This document shows, piece after piece, positions 1 through 9,709 of a stretch of 64,000 nucleotides of DNA. The notes beneath the pieces are model-generated. The model was not told where the DNA came from, ran no database searches, and was given only the letters and a program-made list of their open reading frames with translations. Made by a program: the position numbers and the translations under genes. Position 1 is the stretch's first letter. The number at the start of each line of letters is the position of its first letter. This DNA is from Pleurodeles waltl (lineage: Eukaryota > Chordata > Amphibia > Caudata > Salamandridae): the NCBI RefSeq assembly GCF_031143425.1, contig NW_027149998.1, positions 62,001 through 126,000 on the forward strand. The letters run 5' to 3'.

Positions 1-230
1 ATTGGCTGGATTTGTCTCTGAGTGTGTGTACCTCATTTATTGTCTATGTGTATGTACAACAAATGCTTAACACTACTCCTTGGATAAGCCTACTGCTCGA
101 CCACACTACCACAAAATAGAGCATTAGTATTATCTATTTTTACCACTATTTTACCTCTAAGGGGAACCCTTGGACTCTGTGCATGCTATTCCTTACTTTG
201 AAATAGCACATACAGAGCCAACTTCCTACA
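1..230 (+). repeat. 5' LTR of copy 1, 3' portion only
   Basis: It matches 7762-7991, the end of the 3' LTR, across its full length and ends in the same CTTCCTACA terminus. The missing part of the LTR, about 2.46 kb, would lie to the left of the window. Confidence 0.93.
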
Positions 231-231
231 T

Positions 232-249
232 TGGTGGATCAGCGGTGGG
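232..249 (+). promoter_or_regulatory. Primer binding site of copy 1
   Basis: One base after the LTR end a TGG-initial 18-mer begins (TGGTGGATCAGCGGTGGG), as expected for pairing with the CCA end of a tRNA primer. The same 18-mer sits next to the 5' LTR of copies 2 and 3. I could not assign the tRNA. The rest of 231-494 is an AT-rich leader with no recognisable gene. Confidence 0.7.
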
Positions 250-494
250 GTACAAGACTTTGCATTTGCTGGACTACTCAGCCAATACCTGATCACACGA
301 CAAATTCCAAAATTGTCATTAGAAATTGATTTTTGCAATTTGAAAAGTTTTCTAAATTCTTAAAAGACCTGCTAGGGCCTTGTGTTAGATCCTGTTTAGC
401 ATTTCTTTTAGAGTTTAAAAGTTTGTAAAAGTTTGAATTAGATTCTAGAACCAGTTTTAGTTTCTTAAAAAGTATTCCAACTTTTAGAAGCATA

Positions 495-3400
495 ATGTCT
501 AGCACAGATGTGAATGTGGTGGAACTCGACACCACACCTTACCTCCATCTACAGATGAGAGAGCTAAGGTCACTCTGTAAACTAAAGAAAATAGCAATGG
601 GCCCCAAACCTACCAAAGTACAGCTCCAGGAGCTTTTGGCAGAGTTTGAAAAGGCCAACCCCTCTGAGGATGGCCACTCAGAGGATGAAGATAGTGACTT
701 GGAGGGAAATTCCCCCCCTCCAGTCCTACTTAGGGAGAGCAGGGCTTCTCAAGCCCTGACTCCACAAATAATAGTCAGAGATGCTGGTTCCCTCACAGGA
801 GGGACCAACAACTCTGAAATCACTGAGGATAACTCCAGTGAAGAGGACATCCAGTTAGCCAGGATGGCCAAAAGATTGGCTTTGGAAAGACAGATCCTAG
901 CCATAGAGAGGGAAAGACAAGAGATGGGCCTAGGACCCATCAATGGTGGCAGCAACATAAATAGGGTCAGAGATTCTCCTGACATGTTGAAAATCCCCAA
1001 AGGGATTGTAACTAAATATGAAGATGGTGATGACATCACCAAATGGTTCACAGCTTTTGAGAGGGCTTGTGTAACCAGAAAAGTGAACAGATCTCACTGG
1101 GGTGCTCTCCTTTGGGAAATGTTCACAGGAAAGTGTAGGGATAGACTCCTCACACTCTCTGGACAAGATGCAGAATCTTATGACCTCATGAAGGGTACCC
1201 TGATTGAGGGCTTTGGATTCTCCACTGAGGAGTACAGGATTAGGTTCAGGGGGGCTCAAAAATCCTCGAGCCAGACCTGGGTTGACTTTGTTGACTACTC
1301 AGTGAAAACACTAGATGGTTGGATTCAAGGCAGTGGTGTAAGTAATTATGATGGGCTGTACAATTTATTTGTGAAAGAACACCTGTTAAGTAATTGTTTC
1401 AATGATAAACTGCATCAGCATCTGGTAGACCTAGGACCAATTTCTCCCCAAGAATTGGGAAAGAAGGCGGACCATTGGGTCAAGACAAGGGTGTCCAAGA
1501 CTTCAACAGGGGGTGACCAAAAGAAAGGGGTCACGAAGACTCCCCAGCAGAAGGGTGATGAGACAACCAAAACTAAAAATAGTAAAGAGTCTTCCACAGG
1601 CCCCCAAAAACCTGCACAGGAGGGTGGGCCCAGAGCCTCTTCACAAAACAATGGGTACAAGGGTAAAAACTTTGATCCCAAAAAGGCCTGGTGTCATAGC
1701 TGTAAACAGCATGGACACCAAACTGGAGACAAGGCCTGTCCCAAGAAAGGTTCCACTCCAAACTCCCATCCAGGTAACACTGGTATGGCTAGTCTCCAAG
1801 TGGGATCAACAGTGTGCCCAGAGCAAATCAGGGTCCACACTGAAGCTACTCTAGTTTCTGAGGGTGGGGTGGATTTAGCCACACTAGCTGTCTGGCCGCC
1901 TAACATGCAAAAATACAGACAGCAACTCTTAATTAATGGGACTAGAATAGAGGGCCTGAGGGATACAGGTGCCAGTGTCACCATGGTGACAGAGAAACTG
2001 GTTTCCCCTGGCCAATACCTGACTGGAAAAACTTACACAGTCACCAACGCTGACAATCAGAGAAAAGTACATCCCATGGCAATGGTTACTTTAGAATGGG
2101 GAGGGGTCAATGGCCTGAAGCAGGTGGTGGTCTCCTCAAATATCCCAGTGGACTGTCTGCTTGGAAATGACCTGGAGTCCTCAGCATGGGCTGAGGTAGA
2201 GCTAAAAACCCATGCAGCAATGCTGGGTATCCCTGAACTGGTGTGTGTGAAAACAAGAGCACAATACAAGGCACAGGGTGAAAAAGTAGAGCTGGAGTCT
2301 GGAAAAATGGCCCAGCCTACCAAGAGAACAGGAAAGTCAGTTGGGAAACCAACTGCAACACAGCAAAAGAAAGGGAACCTCTCTTCTCAGGAAGAAGTTC
2401 TGCCCTCTGAGGGAACTGAGCCTTTGGAGCTTGAACCTTATCAGGTTGAGCTCTTAGGCCCAGGGGGACCCTCAAGGGAGGAGCTGTGTAAGGGACAAGA
2501 AACCTGTCCCTCTCTTGAAGGCCTTAGGCAGCAAGCTGCTGAAGAGTCCAAAGGCAAGAAAAATGGAACACATAGGGTCTATTGGGAAGATGGGCTCCTG
2601 TACACTGAGGCCAGAGACCCCAAACCTGGTGCCACTAGGAGAGTGGTAGTGCCTCAGCTGTTCAGAGAGTTCATCCTAACATTGGCCCATGACATTCCCC
2701 TTGCTGGACATTTGGGACAAACCAAGACGTGGGAGAGGTTAGTCAACCACTTCTACTGGCCCAATATGTCCAACATGGTTAAGGAGTTTTGCCTCTCCTG
2801 CCCCACCTGTCAAGCCAGTGGTAAGACAGGTGGGCATCCAAAGGCCCCCCTCATTCCACTCCCAGTGGTGGGGGTGCCCTTTGAAAGAGTGGGTGTGGAC
2901 ATAGTTGGTCCACTAGAACCTCCCACAGCCTCAGGAAATATGTATATCCTGGTAGTAGTGGATCATGCTACCAGGTATCCTGAAGCTATTCCCCTTAGGT
3001 CGACTACTGCCCCTGCAGTAGCCAAGGCCCTCATTGGTATCTTTACCAGAGTGGGTTTCCCTAAGGAGGTGGTGTCTGACAGAGGTACCAACTTCATGTC
3101 AGCATACCTAAAGCACATGTGGAATGAGTGTGGAGTGACTTATAAATTCACTACACCATACCATCCACAAACTAATGGCTTAGTTGAGAGATTCAACAAG
3201 ACATTAAAGGGCATGATCATGGGGCTCCCAGAAAAACTCAAAAGGAGATGGGATGTCCTCCTGCCATGTCTGCTTTTCGCTTACAGGGAGGTACCACAGA
3301 AGGGAGTAGGGTTCTCACCCTTTGAACTTCTGTTTGGTCATCCTGTAAGGGGACCACTTGCCCTTGTTAAAGAAGGCTGGGAGAGACCTCTCCATGAGCC

Positions 3401-5273
3401 TAAACAGGACATAGTGGACTATGTACTTGGCCTTCGCTCTAGAATGGCAGAGTACATGGAAAAGGCAACCAAAAACCTTGAGGCCAGCCAACAACTCCAG
3501 AAGTTTTGGTATGACCAAAAGGCTGCACTGGTTGAGTTCCAACCAGGGCAGAAAGTCTGGGTTCTGGAGCCGGTGGCTCCCAGGGCACTCCAGGACAAAT
3601 GGAGTGGCCCTTACCCAGTGCTAGAGAGGAAGAGTCAGGTCACCTACCTGGTGGACCTGGGCACAAGCAGGAGCCCCAAGAGGGTAATCCATGTGAACCG
3701 CCTTAAGCTCTTCCATGACAGGGCTGATGTGAATCTGTTGATGGTAACAGATGAGGATCAGGAGGCAGAGAGTGAACCTCTCCCTGATCTTCTGTCGTCA
3801 GACCCAAAAGATGGCACAGTAGATGGAGTGATCTACTCAGACACCCTCTCTGGCCAACAGCAGGCTGATTGTAGGAGAGTCCTACAACAGTTTCCTGAGC
3901 TTTTCTCCCTAACCCCTGGTCAGACACACCTGTGTACCCATGATGTGGACACAGGAGACAGCATGCCTGTCAAGAACAAAATCTTCAGACAGTCTGACCA
4001 TGTTAAGGAAAGCATCAAGATGGAAGTCCACAAGATGCTGGAATTGGGAGTGATTGAGCGCTCTGACAGCCCCTGGGCTAGCCCAGTGGTCTTAGTCCCC
4101 AAACCTCACACCAAAGATGGAAAGAAAGAGATGAGGTTTTGTGTGGACTACAGAGGGCTCAACTCTGTCACCAAGACAGATGCCCATCCAATTCCAAGAG
4201 CTGATGAGCTCATTGATAAATTAGGTGCTGCCAAATTTCTAAGTACCTTTGACTTAACAGCAGGGTACTGGCAAATAAAAATGGCACCTGGAGCAAAAGA
4301 AAAGACAGCATTCTCCACACCTGATGGGCATTATCAGTTTACTGTTATGCCCTTTGGTTTAAAGAATGCCCCTGCCACCTTCCAAAGGTTGGTGAATCAA
4401 GTCCTTGCTGGCTTGGAGTCCTTTAGCACAGCTTATCTTGATGATATTGCTGTCTTTAGCTCCACCTGGCAGGATCACCTGGTCCACCTGAGGAAGGTTT
4501 TGAAGGCTCTGCAATCTGCAGGCCTCTCTATCAAGGCATCCAAATGCCAGATAGGGCAGGGAACTGTGGTTTACTTGGGCCACCTTGTAGGTGGAGGCCA
4601 AGTTCAGCCACTCCAACCCAAGATCCAGACCATTCTGGACTGGGTAGCTCCAAAAACCCAGACTCAAGTCAGGGCATTCCTTGGCTTGACTGGGTACTAC
4701 AGGAGGTTTGTGAAGGGATATGGATCCATTGTGACAGCCCTCACTGAGCTCACCTCCAAGAAAATGCCCAAGAAAGTAAACTGGACTGTGGACTGCCAAC
4801 AGGCCTTTGACACCCTGAAACAGGCAATGTGCTCAGCACCAGTTCTCAAAGCTCCAGATTATTCTAAGCAGTTCATTGTGCAGACTGATGCCTCTGAACA
4901 TGGGATAGGGGCAGTTTTGTCCCAAACAAATGATGATGGCCTTGACCAGCCTGTTGCTTTCATTAGCAGGAGGTTACTCCCCAGGGAGCAGCGTTGGAGT
5001 GCCATTGAGAGGGAGGCCTTTGCTGTGGTTTGGTCCCTGAAGAAGCTGAGACCATACCTCTTTGGGACTCACTTCCTAGTTCAAACTGACCACAGACCTC
5101 TCAAATGGCTGATGCAAATGAAAGGTGAAAATCCTAAACTGTTGAGGTGGTCCATCTCCCTACAGGGAATGGACTTTATAGTGGAACACAGACCTGGGAC
5201 TGCCCATGCCAATGCAGATGGCCTTTCCAGGTTCTTCCACTTAGAAAATGAAGACTCTCTTGGGAAAGGTTAG
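495..5273 (+). CDS. gag-pol: Gag-Pol polyprotein with integrase upstream of RT, copy 1
   Basis: An intact 1592-residue polyprotein that should carry out packaging, processing, integration and reverse transcription. Gag occupies about residues 1-460 and has an acidic segment near 55-115 and a knuckle C400-x2-C-x4-H-x6-C. Protease has DTGA at 490-493. Integrase has a zinc-binding H732/H739/C769/C772 module, a D802-x59-D862-x35-E898 core and a GPY motif near 1038. Reverse transcriptase has a catalytic aspartate at 1253 and YLDD at 1314-1317. RNase H has D1465, E1507, D1532 and D1575. Ordinary Ty3/gypsy elements end with integrase; here it precedes RT, as in the Gmr1 group of deuterostome elements. 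Gag and Pol share one frame with no stop or frameshift. The ATG at 495 follows a 264-nt leader and is the first codon in all three copies. No envelope gene follows. Every catalytic residue I looked for is present. Confidence 0.95.
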   Translation: MSSTDVNVVELDTTPYLHLQMRELRSLCKLKKIAMGPKPTKVQLQELLAEFEKANPSEDGHSEDEDSDLEGNSPPPVLLRESRASQALTPQIIVRDAGSLTGGTNNSEITEDNSSEEDIQLARMAKRLALERQILAIERERQEMGLGPINGGSNINRVRDSPDMLKIPKGIVTKYEDGDDITKWFTAFERACVTRKVNRSHWGALLWEMFTGKCRDRLLTLSGQDAESYDLMKGTLIEGFGFSTEEYRIRFRGAQKSSSQTWVDFVDYSVKTLDGWIQGSGVSNYDGLYNLFVKEHLLSNCFNDKLHQHLVDLGPISPQELGKKADHWVKTRVSKTSTGGDQKKGVTKTPQQKGDETTKTKNSKESSTGPQKPAQEGGPRASSQNNGYKGKNFDPKKAWCHSCKQHGHQTGDKACPKKGSTPNSHPGNTGMASLQVGSTVCPEQIRVHTEATLVSEGGVDLATLAVWPPNMQKYRQQLLINGTRIEGLRDTGASVTMVTEKLVSPGQYLTGKTYTVTNADNQRKVHPMAMVTLEWGGVNGLKQVVVSSNIPVDCLLGNDLESSAWAEVELKTHAAMLGIPELVCVKTRAQYKAQGEKVELESGKMAQPTKRTGKSVGKPTATQQKKGNLSSQEEVLPSEGTEPLELEPYQVELLGPGGPSREELCKGQETCPSLEGLRQQAAEESKGKKNGTHRVYWEDGLLYTEARDPKPGATRRVVVPQLFREFILTLAHDIPLAGHLGQTKTWERLVNHFYWPNMSNMVKEFCLSCPTCQASGKTGGHPKAPLIPLPVVGVPFERVGVDIVGPLEPPTASGNMYILVVVDHATRYPEAIPLRSTTAPAVAKALIGIFTRVGFPKEVVSDRGTNFMSAYLKHMWNECGVTYKFTTPYHPQTNGLVERFNKTLKGMIMGLPEKLKRRWDVLLPCLLFAYREVPQKGVGFSPFELLFGHPVRGPLALVKEGWERPLHEPKQDIVDYVLGLRSRMAEYMEKATKNLEASQQLQKFWYDQKAALVEFQPGQKVWVLEPVAPRALQDKWSGPYPVLERKSQVTYLVDLGTSRSPKRVIHVNRLKLFHDRADVNLLMVTDEDQEAESEPLPDLLSSDPKDGTVDGVIYSDTLSGQQQADCRRVLQQFPELFSLTPGQTHLCTHDVDTGDSMPVKNKIFRQSDHVKESIKMEVHKMLELGVIERSDSPWASPVVLVPKPHTKDGKKEMRFCVDYRGLNSVTKTDAHPIPRADELIDKLGAAKFLSTFDLTAGYWQIKMAPGAKEKTAFSTPDGHYQFTVMPFGLKNAPATFQRLVNQVLAGLESFSTAYLDDIAVFSSTWQDHLVHLRKVLKALQSAGLSIKASKCQIGQGTVVYLGHLVGGGQVQPLQPKIQTILDWVAPKTQTQVRAFLGLTGYYRRFVKGYGSIVTALTELTSKKMPKKVNWTVDCQQAFDTLKQAMCSAPVLKAPDYSKQFIVQTDASEHGIGAVLSQTNDDGLDQPVAFISRRLLPREQRWSAIEREAFAVVWSLKKLRPYLFGTHFLVQTDHRPLKWLMQMKGENPKLLRWSISLQGMDFIVEHRPGTAHANADGLSRFFHLENEDSLGKG

Positions 5274-5290
5274 TCTCATCCTCTTTCGTT

Positions 5291-5303
5291 TGGGGGGGGG
5301 TTG
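5291..5303 (+). promoter_or_regulatory. Polypurine tract of copy 1
   Basis: A run of nine G lies just before the first TG of the 3' LTR. This is the usual place for the plus-strand primer of an LTR element. It lies 17 bases past the gag-pol stop codon. Confidence 0.75.
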
Positions 5304-5485
5304 TGTAAGGAAATGCCTCCTTGGCATGGTTGCCCCCTGACTTTTTGCCTTTGCTGATGCTATGTTTACAATTGAAAGTGTGCTGAGGCCTGCTAACCAG
5401 GCCCCAGCACCAGTGTTCTTTCCCTAACCTGTACTTTTGTATCCACAATTGGCAGACCCTGGCATCCAGATAAGTCCCTTGTAAC

Positions 5486-6528
5486 TGGTACTTCTAGTAC
5501 CAAGGGCCCTGATGCCAAGGAAGGTCTCTAAGGGATGCAGCATGTCTTATGCCACCCTGGAGACCTCTCACTCAGCACAGACACACTGCTTGCCAGCTTG
5601 TGTGTGCTAGTGAGGACAAAACGAATAAGTCGACATGGCACTCCCCTCAGGGTGCCATGCCAGCCTCTCACTGCCTATGCAGTATAGGTAAGACACCCCT
5701 CTAGCAGGCCTTACAGCCCTAAGGCAGGGTGCACTATACCATAGGTGAGGGTACCAGTGCATGAGCATGGTACCCCTACAGTGTCTAAACAAAACCTTAG
5801 ACATTGTAAGTGCAGGGTAGCCATAAGAGTATATGGTCTGGGAGTCTGTCAAACACGAACTCCACAGCACCATAATGGCTACACTGAAAACTGGGAAGTT
5901 TGGTATCAAACTTCTCAGCACAATAAATGCACACTGATGCCAGTGTACATTTTATTGTAAAATACACCACAGAGGGCACCTTAGAGGTGCCCCCTGAAAC
6001 TTAACCAACTGTCTGTGTAGGCTGACTAGTTCCCGCAGCCTGCCACACCAGAGACATGTTGCTGGCCCCATGGGGAGAGTGCCTTTGTCACTCTGAGGCC
6101 AGTAACAAAGCCTGCACTGGGTGGAGATGCTAACACCTCCCCCAGGCAGGAGCTGTGACACCTGGCGGTGAGCCTCAAAGGCTCACCCCTTTGTCACAGC
6201 CCAGCAGGGCACTCCAGCTTAGTGGAGTTGCCCGCCCCCTCCGGCCACGGCCCCCACTTTTGGCGGCAAGGCTGGAGGGAACAAAGAAAGCAACAAGGAG
6301 GAGTCACTGGCCAGTCAGGACAGCCCCTAAGGTGTCCTGAGCTGAGGTGACTCTGACTTTTAGAAATCCTCCATCTTGCAGATGGAGGATTCCCCCAATA
6401 GGGTTAGGATTGTGACCCCCTCCCCTTGGGAGGAGGCACAAAGAGGGTGTACCCACCCTCAGGGCTAGTAGCCATTGGCTACTAACCCCCCAGACCTAAA
6501 CACGCCCTTAAATTTAGTATTTAAGGGC
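5486..6528 (+). other. Ladder of perfect hairpins in the LTR
   Basis: Six perfect inverted repeats with short loops lie in this part of the LTR. They are 5486-5502 (stem 7, loop 3), 5974-5992 (8, 3), 6167-6187 (9, 3), 6365-6391 (12, 3), 6466-6484 (8, 3) and 6504-6528 (10, 5). A longer-loop one lies at 6315-6340 (8, 10). All recur in the other young LTRs. At three of them, older copies show paired changes on both arms that keep the pairing. The function is unknown; RNA structure or palindromic protein sites are both possible. Confidence 0.75.
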
Positions 6529-7337
6529 TACCCTGAACCCTAGAAAATTAGATTCCTGCAACTACAAGAAGAAGGACTGCCTAGCTGAAAAACCCCTGCA
6601 GAGGAAGACCAGAAGACGACAACTGCCTTGGCTCCAGAAACTCACCGGCCTGTCTCCTGCCTTCCAAAGATCCTGCTCCAGCGACGCCTTCCAAAGGGAC
6701 CAGCGACCTCGACATCCTCTGAGGACTGCCCCTGCTTCGAAAAGACAAGAAACTCCCGAGGACAGCGGACCTGCTCCAAGAAAGGCTGCAACTTTGTTTC
6801 CAGCAGCTTTAAAGAACCCTGCAAACTCCCCGCAAAAGGCGTGAGACTTGCAACACTGCACCCGGCGACCCCGACTCGGCTGGTGGCGATCCAACACCTC
6901 AGGAGGGACCCCAGGACTACTCTAAGACTGTGAGTACAAAAACCTGTCCCCCCTGAGCCCCCACAGCGCCGCCTGCAGAGGGAATCCCGAGGCTTCCCCT
7001 GACCGCGACTCTTTGAATCCTAAGTCCCGACACCTGGGAGAGACCCTGCACCCGCAGCCCCCAGGACCTGAAGGACCGGACTTTCACTGGAGGAGTGACC
7101 CCCAGGAGTCCCTCTCCCTTGCCCAAGTGGAGGTTTCCCCGAGGAACCCCCCCCTTGCCTGCCTGCAGCGCTGAAGAGATCCCTAGATCTCCCATTGACT
7201 TCCATTACAAACCCGACGCTTGTTTCTACACTGCACCCGGCCGCCCCCGCGCTGCTGAGGGTGAAATTTCTGTGTGGACTTGTGTCCCCCCCGGTGCCCT
7301 ACAAAACCCCCCTGGTCTGCCCTCCGAAGACGCGGGT

Positions 7338-7670
7338 ACTTACCTGCAAGCAGACCGGAACCGGGGCACCCCCTTCTCTCCATTCTAGCCTATGCGTTTT
7401 GGGCACCACTTTGAACTCTGCACCTGACCGGCCCTGAGCTGCTGGTGTGGTGACTTTGGGGTTGCTCTGAACCCCCAACGGTGGGCTACCTTGGACCAAG
7501 AACTGAACCCTGTAAGTGTCTTACTTACCTGGTAAACCTAACAAATACTTACCTCCCCTAGGAACTGTGAAAATTGCACTAAGTGTCCACTTTTAAAACA
7601 GCTATTTGTCAATAACTTGAAAAGTATACATGCAATTTTGATGATTTGAAGTTCCTAAAGTACTTACCTG
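7338..7670 (+). other. Cluster of U1 snRNA-like 9-mers in the LTR
   Basis: ACTTACCTG occurs at 7338-7346, 7523-7531 and 7662-7670, and ACTTACCTC at 7547-7555. ACUUACCUG is the sequence of the U1 snRNA 5' end, so the opposite strand carries ideal 5' splice-site 9-mers (CAGGTAAGT). Copies 2 and 3 and most solo LTRs lie antisense to the host gene and so show these donor motifs on its transcript strand. Whether they are used is unknown. Confidence 0.6.
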
Positions 7671-7748
7671 CAATACCTTTCGAATGAGATATTACATGTA
7701 GAATTTGAACCTGTGGTTCTTAAAATAAACTAAGAAAAGATATTTTTC

Positions 7749-7758
7749 TATATAAAAA
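7749..7758 (+). promoter_or_regulatory. TATA-like box with downstream ATTGG in the LTR
   Basis: TATATAAAAA followed within a few bases by CCTATTGGC lies about 235 bases before the LTR end. An old diverged copy near 63160 keeps TATAAAAACCTATTGGC, which argues for constraint. It is a candidate core promoter. An alternative TATA-like segment lies inside the hairpin at 6504-6528. Confidence 0.4.
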
Positions 7759-7991
7759 CCTATTGGCTGGATTTGTCTCTGAGTGTGTGTACCTCATTTA
7801 TTGTCTATGTGTATGTACAACAAATGCTTAACACTACTCCTTGGATAAGCCTACTGCTCGACCACACTACCACAAAATAGAGCATTAGTATTATCTATTT
7901 TTACCACTATTTTACCTCTAAGGGGAACCCTTGGACTCTGTGCATGCTATTCCTTACTTTGAAATAGCACATACAGAGCCAACTTCCTACA

Positions 7992-8466
7992 ACTGCTTAC
8001 TAGTCTATGCAGAACATGCGTATCTACAGCGACAGATGCCATCGAACTGAAAATGTCACTTACCCAGTGTACATCTGTTCGTGGCATCAGTCGCAGTAGA
8101 TTCGCATGTGCCCACCCGCCTCCCCGGGAGCCTGTAGCAGTTTGGAAGTTACCTTCAATTATTTATATATGTATCATCTCAACCTTAAATAGGTGCATAC
8201 TTAGTCACTCCATTGCATGGGCACTATTACTACAATTCAACTCCTACCTCACCCTCTGCGGGGGAAAAACAATCGAAGATGGAGTCGGCGCCCATGCGCA
8301 ATGGAGACAAAAGGAGGAGTCACTCGGTCCCGTGACTCGAAAGACTTCTTCGAAGAAAAACAACTTGTAACACTCCGGCCCAACACCAGATGGCGAGCTA
8401 TTGCAGAACATGCGAATCTACTGCGACTGATGCCACGAACAGATGTACACTGGGTAAGTGACATTT
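7992..8466 (+). mobile_element. DIRS right-end relic (internal complementary region plus terminal repeat)
   Basis: The segment aligns by eye with 29770-30252 of the DIRS element further right. It begins with the internal complementary region (ACTGCTTACTAGTCTATGCA) and ends with the same GGGTAAGTGACATTTTC terminus. Copy 1 of the Gmr1-like element abuts its left side, so the rest of this DIRS copy should lie beyond the left edge of the window. No coding sequence is present. Confidence 0.75.
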
Positions 8467-9709
8467 TCATTTCTAGGGTTCAGGGTAGCCCTTAAATACT
8501 AAATTTAAGGGCGTGTTTAGGTCTGGGGGGTTAGTAGCCAATGGCTACTAGCCCTGAGGGTGGGTACACCCTCTTTGTGCCTCCTCCCAAGGGGAGAGGG
8601 TCACAATCCTAACCCTATTGGGGGAATCCTCCATCTGCAAGATGGAGGATTTCTAAAAGTTAGTCACCTCAGCTCAGGACACCTTAGGGGCTGTCCTGAC
8701 TGGCCAGTGACTCCTCCTTGTTATTCTCATTATTTTCTCCGGCCTTGCCGCCAAAAGTGGGGGCCGGGGCCGGAGGGGGCGGGCAACTCCACTAGCTGGA
8801 GTGTCCTGCGGTGCTGTGACAAAGGGGTGAGCCTTTGAGGCTCACCGCCAGGTGTTACAGCTCCTGCCTGGGGGAGGTGTTAGCATCTCCACCCAGTGCA
8901 GGCTTTGTTACTGGCCTCAGAGTGACAAAGGCACTCTCCCCATGGGGCCAGCAACATGTCTCTAGTGTGGCAGGCTGCTGGAACTAGTCAGCCTACACAG
9001 ATAGTCGGTTAAGTTTCAGGGGGCACCTCTAAGGTGCCCTCTGGGGTGTATTTTGCAATAAAATATACACTGGCATCAGTGTGCATTTATTGTGCTGAGA
9101 AGTTTGATACCAAACTTCCCAGTTTTCAGTGTAGCCATTATGGTGCTGTGGAGTTAGTGTTTGACAGACTCCCAGACCATATACTCTTATGGCTACCCTG
9201 CACTTACAATGTCTAAGGTTTTGCTTAGACACTGTAGGGGTACAGTGCTCATGCACTGGTACCCTCACCTATGGTATAGTGCACCCTGCCTTAGGGCTGT
9301 AAGGCCTGCTAGAGGGGTGTCTTACCTATACTGCATAGGCAGTGAGAGGCTGGCATGGCACCCTGAGGGGAGTGCCATGTCGACTTACTCGTTTTGTCCT
9401 CACTAGCACACACAAGCTGGCAAGCAGTGTGTCTGTGCTGAGTGAGAGGTCTCCAGGGTGGCATAAGACATGCTGCAGCCCTTAGAGACCTTCCTTGGCA
9501 TCAGGGCCCTTGGTACTAGAAGTACCAGTTACAAGGGACTTATCTGGATGCCAGGGTCTGCCAATTGTGGATACAATGGTACATTTTAGGTGAAAGAACA
9601 CTGGTGCTGGGGCCTGGTTAGCAGGGTCCCAGCACACTTCTCAGTCAAGTCAGCATCAGTATCAGGCAAAAAGTGGGGGGTAACTGCAACAGGGAGCCAT
9701 TTCTTTACA
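8467..9709 (-). repeat. Gmr1-like LTR fragment, minus orientation
   Basis: It corresponds to the half of the minus-oriented LTR from the CTAGGGTTCAGGG segment to the ...TTTCTTTACA terminus. The other half is missing. It directly abuts the DIRS terminal relic on the left and a plus-oriented LTR fragment on the right, so the locus has been rearranged. Confidence 0.8.

Larger units (their letters stand above)
1..7991 (+). mobile_element. Gmr1-like Ty3/gypsy LTR retrotransposon, copy 1 (5' end outside window)
   Basis: The element runs from inside its 5' LTR (window edge) through a leader, one long gag-pol frame and a polypurine tract to a complete 3' LTR ending in CA at 7991. The 230 visible bases of the 5' LTR match the last 230 bases of the 3' LTR with no difference that I found, so the insertion is young. 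It lies in the same orientation as the host gene, but upstream of the first exon seen here. Its 3' end abuts a DIRS terminal relic, so it probably inserted into a DIRS copy. The target duplication cannot be checked because the left flank is missing. Confidence 0.93.
5304..7991 (+). repeat. 3' LTR of copy 1 (2688 bp)
   Basis: Begins TGTAAGGAAATGCC and ends CCAACTTCCTACA, giving TG...CA ends. The length is exceptional: Ty3-type LTRs are usually a few hundred bases to about 1 kb. From 5' to 3' it holds a hairpin-rich part (about 5450-6530), a GC- and CpG-rich part (about 6560-7500), and an AT-rich end with an AATAAA at 7724-7729 and a TATA-like box at 7749-7758. The same layout is seen in every other full LTR in the window. 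Confidence 0.95.

Noticed and set aside
495..5273. Gag-pol as a domesticated host gene
   Set aside because: It is flanked by LTRs, a primer binding site and a polypurine tract, and near-identical copies occur twice more. It is a mobile element.
5274..5303. Envelope gene downstream of pol
   Set aside because: Only 30 bases separate the stop from the LTR, so there is no room for one.
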